Assembly: GCF_900104185.1 (NCBI RefSeq)
Contig: NZ_FNIZ01000002.1
Span: 108,301-172,300, forward strand
DNA from: Halobacillus aidingensis
Lineage (GTDB): Bacteria; Bacillota; Bacilli; Bacillales; Halobacillaceae
Length of the DNA stretch: 64,000 bases
Direction of reading: 5' to 3'
The notes under the pieces were generated by a model. It saw only the letters and a list, made by a program, of their open reading frames with translations. It ran no database searches and was not told the DNA's origin. Shown in pieces: positions 26,052 through 34,264 of the stretch (the first letter of the stretch is position 1; the number at the start of each line of letters is the position of its first letter). The position numbers were made by a program, and so were the translations under genes.

Positions 26052-26489
26052 CTATTTTTCCTTATCTTCTTCATCATACGGAAAAAGTTCTTCCGAAGCT
26101 TCTGTTTGCAGCTGGCCAGTGGAACGTACTTCGTGATTTTCTTTCTTTTCCTGATCGAGGCTTCTTGCCACCGATTGATGGAAGAAGTATTCGAAAATCG
26201 CTAAGGAAACAGCTGAGATTAAGGTGGCTTCAAATACATCGTCACCGACTGTCAGTGCATCGGTCATAAAGTATATGACGGCGAAACTAAGGACAAAATC
26301 CCCGGCTGTGGCCATGGTGTTGTTTGACTTTTTAAGAATCGTCACGTCACCTAAATAACCGAGAGCACTAACGACTAGGGAAATGAGAAAGACGTTTCCG
26401 AAAGAGACGTCAAATCCTAAACCTAAAATGATAAACAGAATGCCTAAAGTGAATACAAACTTCAGGGCCAGTAATTTTACGTGTGTCAT
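26052..26489 (-). CDS. DUF2512 (YndM-like) membrane protein
   Basis: 145 residues with four transmembrane helices (about 5-22, 27-46, 60-80, 84-105) and an acidic, Glu/Lys-rich cytosolic tail. VKLLALKFVFTLG, SALGYLGDVTILKKSNNT and GDFVLSF are DUF2512 hallmarks. Start at MTHVKLL because GAGGAGGTG is 7-8 bases before this ATG. Often expressed in sporulating Bacillus; function unknown. Confidence 0.88.
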   Translation of the reverse strand: MTHVKLLALKFVFTLGILFIILGLGFDVSFGNVFLISLVVSALGYLGDVTILKKSNNTMATAGDFVLSFAVIYFMTDALTVGDDVFEATLISAVSLAIFEYFFHQSVARSLDQEKKENHEVRSTGQLQTEASEELFPYDEEDKEK

Positions 26490-26649
26490 GTAAGGCACCT
26501 CCTCAAGCTATAAGATGCACCATTGCATAAAAAATATACGTCAAAGGAGTTGGTCCTTTTAGTGGGTATGCCCCGACAAATTAGTGAGTAACAGAGAACA
26601 AACAGGTTTCAGCTTTTCTTACACTTGTTACTGGATAAGTCTTGGGAAA

Positions 26650-27786
26650 TTAAGGATTTAAGATGACTTTGATGCAGTCATCCTCGTGTTTATTAAATTT
26701 TTTATAGCCTTCTGCTGCTTTTGCCAAAGGCAGTTCGTGCGTAAGGATCGTCTTTGGATCGAGCTCATTTCTTACAATTTGTTCATAAAGTGGCTTCATA
26801 TAAGGCCTTGCATGGGCCTGCCCCATTTTGATCTGGATGTTTCTCGAGAAAAAAGCCCCGAGAGGAAACATGTTGTAATTTCCTCCATAGACCCCGGTAA
26901 GTTGGACCGTTCCGCATTTCTTCACTGCTTTCGATGCGATTTGAATCGGACCGAGCGTTCCTCCCTGGAGTTTGAGTTTTTGTTCCATGAATTCCAGTGG
27001 AGATTTCTTCCCATCCATGCCTACACAGTCAATCACGACATCCGCGCCGCCTTTGGTTACTTCTTTCAAGATTTCTCCCATATCCTTATGCCTTGTGAAA
27101 TCAAAGACTTCTGTCCGGTTTGTGATCTTGGAATGGTTTAAACGGTAGGAGAGGTGGTCGACAGCGATCACTCGCTCGGCCCCTTTCTGCCAGGCGAATT
27201 TTTGTGCCATCAAACCAACAGGACCACACCCTAGAACAATTACCGTATCTCCTGGTTTGACACCTGCGTTTTCCACGCTCCAATAGGCGGTTGGGAGGAC
27301 ATCCGAAAGAAACAGCAGGGAAGGGTCATCCAGTTCGCAGTCCTCCGGCACCTTAAAGGGCGTAAAATTCCCGAAAGGCACCCGCAAATATTCCGCTTGT
27401 CCACCAGGATAGTTTCCAAATTTCTCGGAGTACCCGAAATACCCTCCAGAATCGTAATGGGGGTTGGCGTTGTCACACTGGCTTACATGATTTGTATCAC
27501 AATATGGACAATGACCGCAGGCAACGGTGAACGGGATGACGACACGGTCGCCTTTTTTTACTTTGGTTACTTCCGGACCGACTTCTTCCACGATTCCCAT
27601 TGGTTCATGTCCGATAATATAACCAATCGGCAAAGGGAAATTGCCTTGATACAAATGTAAGTCAGATCCGCAGATGGCTGTGGATGTAATGCGTACAATG
27701 ACATCTTCTTTATCCTGTATCTTTGGAGCGGCGACTTCCTTGACAGCTACTGAATATTTTCCCTGGTAGGTAACAGCTTTCATCAT
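26650..27786 (-). CDS. zinc-dependent alcohol dehydrogenase (formaldehyde-dehydrogenase-like)
   Basis: 378 residues, MDR superfamily. Catalytic zinc: Cys39 (AICGSD), His60-Glu61 (GHEPMG). Structural zinc: Cys90, Cys93, Cys96, Cys104 in ACGHCPYC then SQC. NAD site VLGCGPVGLMA near 185. The insert SGGYFGYSEKFGNYPGGQAEY and the DCVGMDGK region match the glutathione-independent formaldehyde dehydrogenase-like branch common in Bacillus. Substrate not established. Ribosome site AAGAGGG. Confidence 0.9.
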   Translation of the reverse strand: MMKAVTYQGKYSVAVKEVAAPKIQDKEDVIVRITSTAICGSDLHLYQGNFPLPIGYIIGHEPMGIVEEVGPEVTKVKKGDRVVIPFTVACGHCPYCDTNHVSQCDNANPHYDSGGYFGYSEKFGNYPGGQAEYLRVPFGNFTPFKVPEDCELDDPSLLFLSDVLPTAYWSVENAGVKPGDTVIVLGCGPVGLMAQKFAWQKGAERVIAVDHLSYRLNHSKITNRTEVFDFTRHKDMGEILKEVTKGGADVVIDCVGMDGKKSPLEFMEQKLKLQGGTLGPIQIASKAVKKCGTVQLTGVYGGNYNMFPLGAFFSRNIQIKMGQAHARPYMKPLYEQIVRNELDPKTILTHELPLAKAAEGYKKFNKHEDDCIKVILNP

Positions 27787-27870
27787 TTATCCCTCTTCCT
27801 TGCAAGTTTATTCGAATGGTGGAGCCATGGATTATTATGTAACGCGAGCAGCCAGCTTTATAAGGCGGTT

Positions 27871-27996
27871 TCAGCTGCTTTTCGTCACTTTCTTATCGTG
27901 TTTTACTGTCAGCATTAACATAAGAATGCTGAAAACAGTTGAGAGAACTGTACTCCCTATAAGGATCCAATAAATCTGGGTTATTTTTTTATTCAA
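27871..27996 (-). CDS. 41-residue single-span membrane peptide
   Basis: TTG start after AAGGAGAG (9-base spacing). MNKKITQIYWILIGSTVLST continues as one transmembrane helix to about residue 30 and ends in a Lys-rich tail. It sits alone between the ADH and DUF3231 genes. Small but well signalled; unknown role. Confidence 0.5.
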   Translation of the reverse strand: MNKKITQIYWILIGSTVLSTVFSILMLMLTVKHDKKVTKSS

Positions 27997-28030
27997 ATCC
28001 ACTCTCTCCTTGTTGGTGAAGTAAAGGTTT

Positions 28031-28053
28031 ACCACAAGGGAAGCCCTTGTGGT
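28031..28053 (-). terminator. hairpin after the DUF3231 gene
   Basis: ACCACAAGGG and CCCTTGTGGT form a perfect 10-bp stem with a 3-base loop, just downstream of the minus-strand stop. The T tract is weak (AAACCTTT). Confidence 0.65.
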
Positions 28054-28070
28054 AAGGATTGAAGCTGTCT

Positions 28071-28571
28071 TCAGTTCTTTTTATGAAGAGGAGGAACGAC
28101 AAGCCAGCCTTTTTCTTTATTAAGGCGGAGGGCTTTTGCCCCTGCTTGTACCTTGTTCATATGGAATTTACCAAACAACATGGCGACATCTTCTCTTGTG
28201 GATTGCCCGATGGCCTGACTGCAGGCGACCAACCCTTGAGAGATATTCAGTGATATAGCCGCACTGATTTCCGGATCATTCAACCGTGCACCTACTGGAA
28301 TGTCTTCAGCGTCGGCCACGGATCTTTCAGGCGGAGACGGAGGAAGGACGACACCGTTTACTTTTAAAACTTCCTCTATTTCCTGTGTCTCCTGTCTAAT
28401 CCCCTGGACGAGTTCTTCCAAAAGACGTTTTAATTCTTTGTCACCTGCGTGATTATACATGGTCTGGTAGCTTGCGGAGTCTCCCTTTGCTACAGATAGA
28501 TAACTCCAAAGACTGAAAACTTCCCCATAATGAAGGGGTTCTTGCTGTTGGTTTCCGCTTAAGATTCCCAT
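28071..28571 (-). CDS. DUF3231 family protein (single domain)
   Basis: 166 residues. The start MGILSGNQQQEPLHYGEVFS and the later NISQGLVACSQAIGQSTRED and FGKFHMNKVQAGAKALRLNK are typical of DUF3231, a helical ferritin-like family of spore formers with unknown function. Start set after AAGGAGTG. A two-domain relative is encoded at 52902. Confidence 0.88.
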   Translation of the reverse strand: MGILSGNQQQEPLHYGEVFSLWSYLSVAKGDSASYQTMYNHAGDKELKRLLEELVQGIRQETQEIEEVLKVNGVVLPPSPPERSVADAEDIPVGARLNDPEISAAISLNISQGLVACSQAIGQSTREDVAMLFGKFHMNKVQAGAKALRLNKEKGWLVVPPLHKKN

Positions 28572-29011
28572 ATCTTCACTCCTTCGTTTTTGGTACAGGG
28601 ATAGTATTCTTATCATTATGAAAATCATTCATGGAAAGGGACCATATGTATTTCTGTGAAAGGTAAGCACCAGGGGCACGTGTGGAACGAGATTTACGAA
28701 AGGTGCCTCCCGATACAAGTATGGCGTTTCTTTTTCGCTCCATACGTATACATTGCGGTGGCGGAGATTATTATAGTGTGACTAAAACCAGCGGATCGTT
28801 TTTTCGATGGATACCGAACATGTGACGACTCCAGAATATCTGGAACGACCGACAAAGGGGCAATCCGTATAATTTTTTGAAGATGGGAAGTTATAGTGGC
28901 AGGAAGGGGAAGGTCTCTATCTTTTGATTGAATTATAAAGCGCTTTCATTTTGTGATAGGATAAAATGAATAAGTAACCATATGCACCTCGGTTCGAAAT
29001 CGTCCCTGAAT
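28572..29011. other. intergenic stretch with cre-like promoter motif
   Basis: 440 bp without a gene. It contains ATAAAGCGCTTTCA (28935-28948), a palindromic core like catabolite-responsive elements, followed by TTTTGTGATAGGATAAAATG. A close copy of this block lies before the lactate-oxidase-family gene. No gene follows on the plus strand here, so it may be a duplicated or orphan promoter, or it may drive an RNA running through the Spo0E terminator region. Confidence 0.45.
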
Positions 29012-29043
29012 CAAATAAAAAGGAGCCGTCCATGATGGCTCCT
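29012..29043 (-). terminator. terminator of the Spo0E-like gene
   Basis: Minus strand: AGGAGCC and GGCTCCT stem with a 9-base loop, then TTTTTATTT. It overlaps the end of the stop codon. Confidence 0.85.
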
Positions 29044-29198
29044 TATCTCCGCTTCAAAGAATCTAATTGATTTAACAATTGATCCAGTTCTTGAGATATT
29101 TTTACTAATTCACTATATTCCACGGAATCCAGGTAGGCTTGATACAATTGTTCTCTTACGGACTCGATTCTGTTTTCCAAGCAAAGGATGGTTGGCAT
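29043..29198 (-). CDS. Spo0E-like aspartyl-phosphate phosphatase
   Basis: 51 residues. Two helices with the SQELDQLLNQL signature (S-x-x-L-D), as in Spo0E, YisI and YnzD, which remove phosphate from Spo0A~P and delay sporulation. Start at MPTILCLENR after GAGGGGAG. Orphan gene, so expression timing would decide its effect. Confidence 0.88.
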   Translation of the reverse strand: MPTILCLENRIESVREQLYQAYLDSVEYSELVKISQELDQLLNQLDSLKRR

Positions 29199-29390
29199 AG
29201 CGCTCCCCTCTGATTTATACTTTTTCAAGCTGTTTGGATATCTTATGATGTGCTGGTCTTAACACAATTTTAATACAATCATTCTTATTCCCCCATAGGT
29301 ATATATGTGGGTATTTTTGGATGGTGTGATTGAAGAGAGACTTTAGAAGTAAGCGGTCATTTTTTGTTCTAAATGAAGGACGATGGAAAC

Positions 29391-29430
29391 TAAAAACAAG
29401 CCGTCCTCTATACGGGGCGGCTTGTTTTTA
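29391..29430. terminator. terminator of the aldo/keto reductase gene (bidirectional shape)
   Basis: AACAAGCCG and CGGCTTGTT arms with an inner CC/GG extension; A run on one side and T run on the other, so it can work on both strands. The minus-strand gene ends 6 bp away. Confidence 0.85.
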
Positions 29431-29435
29431 ATGAT

Positions 29436-30278
29436 TTAAAATTCCTGATACGTAGCAGGGTTCTGGTCTTTCATTCTGCCGGTTTCACGAGTCAATTGAT
29501 TGATTTTGTTCATGTCTCCATCCGTCAAAGAAAAGTCGAATATAGATAGATTTTCTTTTTGGCGTTGTGGTGACGCCGATTTGGGAATAGCTACTGAACC
29601 GAGCTGATAATGCCAGCGCAGAATAACCTGGGAAACCGTCTTATCGTGATGATCCGCTACACTTTGTATCACCTCATTGTCGAGGATGTTCTGGACACGG
29701 GCCAATGGACTCCAGGATTGTGTTTGGATCTGCTTCTCCTGGTGATAGGCTCTTTGTTCCTCTTGGTTGAAAAATGGATGAAGTTCTACCTGGTTCAAGC
29801 TCGGTAAGACGCCTGTCTCTTTTTCAAGGCGATCCAAATGTTCCGGGAGAAAATTACATACCCCGATGGAGCGGATCAGGCCCCACTTTTGAGCGTCGAT
29901 CAACGCTTGCCATGCTTCCACATACAAATCCTCTTTCGGGTTCGGCCAATGGATTAAGTAAAGATCATAGTAGTCCAGCTGCGCGCGGAACAGGGATTCC
30001 TGGATGGCCGTGACGGCTTTGTCGTATTCATGGTACCGGCCAGGTAGTTTGGACGTAATTTTCAATTCATTTCTTGGGATGCTGCTGCGGCGGATCCCTT
30101 CGCCGACCGTCGCCTCGTTTTCGTAATTATAGGCGGTGTCGATCAAACGGTAGCCTACGTCTATGGCACTTTGGATGGCTGAAGCGCCGCGGTTTCCGTT
30201 CAGGCGATACGTTCCAAACCCTAAGGATGGAATGGTGAGACCATCGTTCAATTGAATTTCAGGAATCGATTGACTCAT
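29436..30278 (-). CDS. aldo/keto reductase
   Basis: 280 residues, AKR TIM barrel of the AKR5 type (YvgN/YtbE-like). Tetrad visible: Asp47 and Tyr52 (LIDTAYNY), Lys77 (ITSKLPG), His110 (LIHWPNP). NADPH site IPKSASPQR near the C-terminus. Reduces aldehydes or ketones in the cytosol; in Bacillus relatives methylglyoxal and similar carbonyls. Long gap upstream, monocistronic. Confidence 0.93.
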   Translation of the reverse strand: MSQSIPEIQLNDGLTIPSLGFGTYRLNGNRGASAIQSAIDVGYRLIDTAYNYENEATVGEGIRRSSIPRNELKITSKLPGRYHEYDKAVTAIQESLFRAQLDYYDLYLIHWPNPKEDLYVEAWQALIDAQKWGLIRSIGVCNFLPEHLDRLEKETGVLPSLNQVELHPFFNQEEQRAYHQEKQIQTQSWSPLARVQNILDNEVIQSVADHHDKTVSQVILRWHYQLGSVAIPKSASPQRQKENLSIFDFSLTDGDMNKINQLTRETGRMKDQNPATYQEF

Positions 30279-30661
30279 TATAGTTGCACTCCTTTATTAG
30301 ATCTTTTCCTATAGGTGATCAAAGATTGTTCAGTAGTTCTGAGGAAAGCTTAAACATATACTCTTTTACCTTGTCTGTGCAACCGTAAACCAATGACAGC
30401 GTGTACATTAGAGATTATTATAAAAACGATGGAAGCACTTGGTTCGTTTCCGTTTCCTCCAGGTTTCTGGGATTATCGTTCATTTTAAAAGTCAATTGTG
30501 GACATAGAATTCTGTTGAGTGTAGGGCAGTCACGTAAACAAAGGGTGAAGTTCTAAGACTATTACACTAACGTTTATGAAGCGCTTTCATTATATGATAG
30601 GATAGAAGTGCGCAATGGAAAAAGTCACCAGTTAAAACGAAATCGATGAGGAGGTTAAGAA
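30279..30661 (+). promoter_or_regulatory. upstream region of the lactate-oxidase-family gene with cre-like site
   Basis: TGAAGCGCTTTCAT (30577-30590) resembles a CcpA cre site and is followed by TATATGATAGGATAGAAG, where an extended -10 of the form TGATAGGAT can be read. The same block occurs at 28935. The rest of the 380 bp shows nothing recognisable. Catabolite control of the downstream gene is likely. Confidence 0.5.
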
Positions 30662-31831
30662 ATGTCTAATTTCGGAAATCAAGTTCAATTCGAGGTGTAT
30701 CAGACGATGACGCAGCCTGATCCTGACAGGCTTCCCGTTTCATATGAGGAATGGGAAGCGAGGGCAAGAGAAGTCCTGGAGGATGGTCCTTTCTATTACG
30801 TAGCGGGAGGGGCAGGCGGTGAAGAAACGATGAAAGACAATCTTCAGAGTTTTACCCGGTGGAAGATCGTCCCGCGAATGCTTAAAAATGTGGAGAATCG
30901 TGACTTAAACGTAGAATTGTTCGGGAAAAGGTATGATTCTCCCCTCTTGCAGGCGCCAATCGGTGTGCAATCGATTATTCATGAGGGTGGAGAATTGGCT
31001 TCAGCAAGGGCTTCTGCAGCATTGAATATTCCATACATCGCAAGTTCTGCCTCTACAAGAACGATGGAGGAGGTTGCCGGAGTGATGGGGGAAGCTCCAA
31101 AATGGTTTCAACTTTATTGGAATAAAGATCCAGAAGTAACGGCAAGTTTTGTCCGGCGGGCAGAAGCCTCTGGGTATGATGCGATTGTCGTCACATTGGA
31201 CACGCCTATGATGGCCTGGCGGGAAAAGGACTTGAAGAATGTGTACTTGCCTTTCTTGATAGGCGAAGGTGTGGGGAACTATTTTACAGATCCTGTGTTC
31301 CGGTCTCGACTGGGAGCACCCCCAGAAGAGGATCCTGCCCAGGCGGTCATGCATTGGACTAAAACGTTCGGAAATCCGGGGTTAACGTGGGAGCATCTGC
31401 TTTTTTTAAGAGAGCATACCGATTTACCAATCTTGCTGAAGGGCATTCTTCATCCGGATGATGCAAAGAAAGCGCTGGATTTTGGTGTAGATGGAATCAT
31501 TGTCTCCAATCATGGTGGAAGGCAGGTCGATGGAGCAGTGAGCTCTCTTGACGCACTTCCACCGATAGTTGAGGCGGTAGGAAAAGAACTCCCTGTGCTG
31601 ATGGATGGTGGAATTCGCCGAGGAGCTGACGTGATTAAAGCATTGTCTCTCGGTGCGAAAGCCGTACTTGTTGGACGGCCATGCATGTACGGACTGGCTG
31701 TTGCCGGAGAACAAGGAGTGCATGAGGTGTTAAGAAATCTATTAGCGGATACGGATATCACCTTGGCTTTATGCGGTTGTTCATCGATTGCTGAATTGAA
31801 TGAATCTATCTTGCAGGCATCAAAAGGATAA
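30662..31831 (+). CDS. FMN-dependent alpha-hydroxy-acid oxidising enzyme (lactate 2-monooxygenase type)
   Basis: 389 residues. Oxidises L-2-hydroxy acids such as lactate using FMN. FMN barrel markers: APIGVQ (98-103), TLDTPMMAWRE, Lys260 (LLKGI), catalytic His284 and Arg287 in SNHGGRQVDG, and the phosphate loop MDGGIRRGADV. The N-terminal QPDPDRLPVSYEEWEARARE and the middle insert resemble lactate 2-monooxygenase more than LldD or glycolate oxidase. Ribosome site GAGGAGG, single gene with terminator. Confidence 0.9.
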   Translation: MSNFGNQVQFEVYQTMTQPDPDRLPVSYEEWEARAREVLEDGPFYYVAGGAGGEETMKDNLQSFTRWKIVPRMLKNVENRDLNVELFGKRYDSPLLQAPIGVQSIIHEGGELASARASAALNIPYIASSASTRTMEEVAGVMGEAPKWFQLYWNKDPEVTASFVRRAEASGYDAIVVTLDTPMMAWREKDLKNVYLPFLIGEGVGNYFTDPVFRSRLGAPPEEDPAQAVMHWTKTFGNPGLTWEHLLFLREHTDLPILLKGILHPDDAKKALDFGVDGIIVSNHGGRQVDGAVSSLDALPPIVEAVGKELPVLMDGGIRRGADVIKALSLGAKAVLVGRPCMYGLAVAGEQGVHEVLRNLLADTDITLALCGCSSIAELNESILQASKG

Positions 31832-31859
31832 ACTTACGTGAAATAGGAGCAAGCCTAGC

Positions 31860-31896
31860 GCAGAACCATTTTGATCAGGGTTCTGCTCTTTTTTTC
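31860..31896 (+). terminator. terminator of the lactate-oxidase-family gene
   Basis: GCAGAACC and GGTTCTGC stem followed by a long T run. Confidence 0.9.
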
Positions 31897-32055
31897 GTCC
31901 TCATATGAAGGAAGGGACCTTTCACCTAAACGGTATCAGGACTAGAGTTGGGATTCCTTATCAATATATTTATACCTAAAAAAGATAATTATTTATTGAA
32001 AAACGATAAATGGGAAGGTATGATAAGAATGACATTATGAAGTGAGGTGCTTTTT

Positions 32056-32538
32056 ATGAAACGTGGATCGACACTCTTTTTGAAGCTGGCTGTCTTTTTG
32101 ATTGGTCTGCCGGTACTTGCGCTGTGTATATTTTTCGTTCCTGAGTTTGCGGAATTTACGGGCGTTCTTCTTTCCGATTTTCCAGTCATCGAACCAGTCG
32201 TCTTTATTTATATGTATCTAACAGCCGTCCCTTTTTACATGGCGTTGTATCAAGCGTTTAAGCTGCTGACCTATATTGACAGGAATCAGGCATTCTCCGA
32301 TTTATCGGTCAAAGCATTGAGAGTGATCAAATTTTGTGCGATTACCATCAGCGTTCTTTACGTTGTACTTATGCCGGTGATCTATATGGTCGCTGAAATT
32401 GATGACGCTCCTGGTCTGATTATGATTGGGATGATCATCATCTTCGCTTCCGCAGTCATTGCTGTTTTTGCTGCTGTCCTACAAAGACTGCTGCAAGAAG
32501 CGATAACCATCAAATCTGAAAATGATCTTACGGTCTGA
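32056..32538 (+). CDS. DUF2975 membrane protein
   Basis: 160 residues with four transmembrane helices (about 8-26, 44-66, 90-113, 120-144). YIDRNQAFSDLSVKALRVIK is the DUF2975 hallmark between helices 2 and 3. Start at ATG after GAGGTG. Forms a pair with the HTH gene 10 bp downstream, as in the Bacillus yozG-type modules. Confidence 0.88.
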   Translation: MKRGSTLFLKLAVFLIGLPVLALCIFFVPEFAEFTGVLLSDFPVIEPVVFIYMYLTAVPFYMALYQAFKLLTYIDRNQAFSDLSVKALRVIKFCAITISVLYVVLMPVIYMVAEIDDAPGLIMIGMIIIFASAVIAVFAAVLQRLLQEAITIKSENDLTV

Positions 32539-32548
32539 GGTGATCTAC

Positions 32549-32761
32549 ATGGCGATTATAATCAACATTGATGTGATGCTTGCGAAAAGGAAAATGAGTG
32601 TGACTGAGCTTTCCGAGAAGGTCGGGATTACGATGGCGAACCTCTCTATTTTGAAAAATGGCAAGGCGAAGGCCGTCCGTTTTTCAACTTTGGAGGCGAT
32701 TTGTAAGGCGCTCGACTGTCAGCCTGGAGACATTTTGGAATATCAGGAAGACGAAGATTAG
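32549..32761 (+). CDS. YozG-type Cro/C1 HTH regulator
   Basis: 70 residues, one HTH: MAIIINIDVMLAKRKMSVTE, then LSEKVGITMANLSILKNGKA and the conserved end ALDCQPGDILEY. Very typical partner of DUF2975 proteins. Ribosome site GAGGTGAT. The pair may sense an envelope signal and regulate itself, which is inference. Confidence 0.92.
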   Translation: MAIIINIDVMLAKRKMSVTELSEKVGITMANLSILKNGKAKAVRFSTLEAICKALDCQPGDILEYQEDED

Positions 32762-32771
32762 GAGGGGTCGG

Positions 32772-33611
32772 ATGCGAGCGGTGAAACAGCTCTTACACTT
32801 CGGATGGGAACAGGCATGGTCCTGTTTGTTTCCAGTCGTTATTTTCGCTTCTTTGGCGATTACCAAATGGGTGCCGATGCCCTTCTTGCCGAGGTATGAT
32901 TGGCTGCTTATCATTTGTCTCTTCATGCAGTGGTGGATGGTACGCGCTGGACTTGAAACACGGGATGAACTGAAGGTGATTTCGTTGTTTCACGTGATCG
33001 GACTTGCGCTCGAACTTTTCAAGGTCCATATGGGTTCCTGGTCTTATCCGGGAGAAGGCTATTCAAAAGTGTTCGGCGTCCCCTTGTATAGTGGGTTCAT
33101 GTATGCCAGTGTTGCGAGTTACCTTTGCCAGGCTTGGAGAAGGCTGAAGGTGGAGCTGGTCCGGTGGCCGTCTTCCTGGCTCGTCGTTCCGCTGGCGTCT
33201 GCTATTTATTTGAATTTCTTCACCCACCATTTTTGGATGGACATCCGCTGGTGGTTATCGGGGCTTGTAATTCTCGTTTTTTGGAAAGCATGGGTTCGAT
33301 ACGAGGTGAACGGCACGCGTTACCGGATGCCGCTCGCGCTATCGTTTGTGCTGATCGGATTTTTCATATGGGTCGCAGAAAATATCGCGACTTATTTCAG
33401 CGCATGGGAATACCCGAACCAGGCTGAAGCATGGAGTCTTGTTCATCTAGGAAAAGTGAGTTCCTGGCTCTTGTTAGTGATTGTGAGTTTTCTAATTGTA
33501 GCAACCTTGAAGCGAGTGAAGAAAGGTTCTGATGAAAATCGTAGCTTCATGGGTGAGGAGAGCAGTCCGAACGTGCAAGGACGTTTTGGAAGTGGAAAGT
33601 TATATTCGTGA
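32772..33611 (+). CDS. DUF817 family membrane protein
   Basis: 279 residues, about seven or eight transmembrane helices, rich in Trp. ELFKVHMGSWSYPGEGYSKV, LNFFTHHFWMDIRWW and SAWEYPNQAEAWSLVHLGK are DUF817 signatures. Start at ATG after GGAGGGG, 10 bp behind the HTH gene, so it may belong to the same operon. Function unknown. The C-terminal tail (after ~250) is unusually polar. Confidence 0.88.
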   Translation: MRAVKQLLHFGWEQAWSCLFPVVIFASLAITKWVPMPFLPRYDWLLIICLFMQWWMVRAGLETRDELKVISLFHVIGLALELFKVHMGSWSYPGEGYSKVFGVPLYSGFMYASVASYLCQAWRRLKVELVRWPSSWLVVPLASAIYLNFFTHHFWMDIRWWLSGLVILVFWKAWVRYEVNGTRYRMPLALSFVLIGFFIWVAENIATYFSAWEYPNQAEAWSLVHLGKVSSWLLLVIVSFLIVATLKRVKKGSDENRSFMGEESSPNVQGRFGSGKLYS

Positions 33612-33695
33612 AGGTGTGAGATCCTCCGTGATATGGCCTTTGTTTGTCATGGAAGGGGGGATTTCATATTTTGAAATGGAAGGGAGAGGGATTGT

Positions 33696-34055
33696 TTGGG
33701 TATATCTGTGATCGTGCTGATTTTCTTTGTGATCGTAGGAATCATTATGGTGGTCGTCCCTTCCCTTATAGTGAAAAAACAAGGGAGAGGGCCTTTCCCG
33801 TATAAGAGGTCTTTGAGTATCGGGGTTTTACTTCTTGTCCATTGGGTTTTATGGTTATCGGGCTTTTATGCTTTGCTTCCTGTGAGAGTTGCAGACGCCA
33901 TTTTTCTTCCGGTATGGTTCGTGTTATGTGCTTTTGGTGCTGTTTTTGCGGGATTAGAGTTTAAGAATAATGCCGCTTTCGCCATTCCTCTAGCCGGCTT
34001 TACTTTTGTCAGCTTTGTCTTTGCCCTTTTTATGGAAGGGTTGTCTCAGATGTAA
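33696..34055 (+). CDS. four-helix membrane protein
   Basis: 119 residues from a TTG start with AGGGAGAGGG upstream. Helices at about 2-24, 40-60, 65-85 and 92-113. No family recognised. Follows the DUF817 gene by 84 bp and ends in a good terminator. Confidence 0.65.
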   Translation: MGISVIVLIFFVIVGIIMVVVPSLIVKKQGRGPFPYKRSLSIGVLLLVHWVLWLSGFYALLPVRVADAIFLPVWFVLCAFGAVFAGLEFKNNAAFAIPLAGFTFVSFVFALFMEGLSQM

Positions 34056-34066
34056 TACATAAGAAG

Positions 34067-34094
34067 ACGGCTGGATGAACCAGCCGTTTTTTTG
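34067..34094 (+). terminator. terminator after the DUF817/membrane protein genes
   Basis: ACGGCTGG and CCAGCCGT perfect 8-bp stem followed by T6. Confidence 0.9.
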
Positions 34095-34264
34095 ATTAAA
34101 AAAGTAAAAATGAGGAAAAATTATGTATCCTGGGTTTCATCAATTCCTAAGTTAATCAGGTCCATCGATTCGTTTATTGTAAATGATCCGTAAATTCTGA
34201 ATTCATCCCCTTCATTTATGGTACGTTGAGAATTGTGAGAAAAAAGTGAATGGGGGATGGAAAC

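Noticed and set aside
28608..28632. Fur-box-like TTCTTATCATTATGAAAATC before the DUF3231 gene
   Set aside because: Only about 11 of 19 positions fit the Fur consensus in any alignment, far below the two clear boxes of the siderophore locus.
34121..34246. Minus-strand open stretch of ~42 codons ending RIYGSFTINESMDLINLGID-like text and TAA before the PLD gene
   Set aside because: It has no start codon or ribosome site and lies in the promoter region of the PLD gene; the length is within chance expectation, although the composition looks protein-like.
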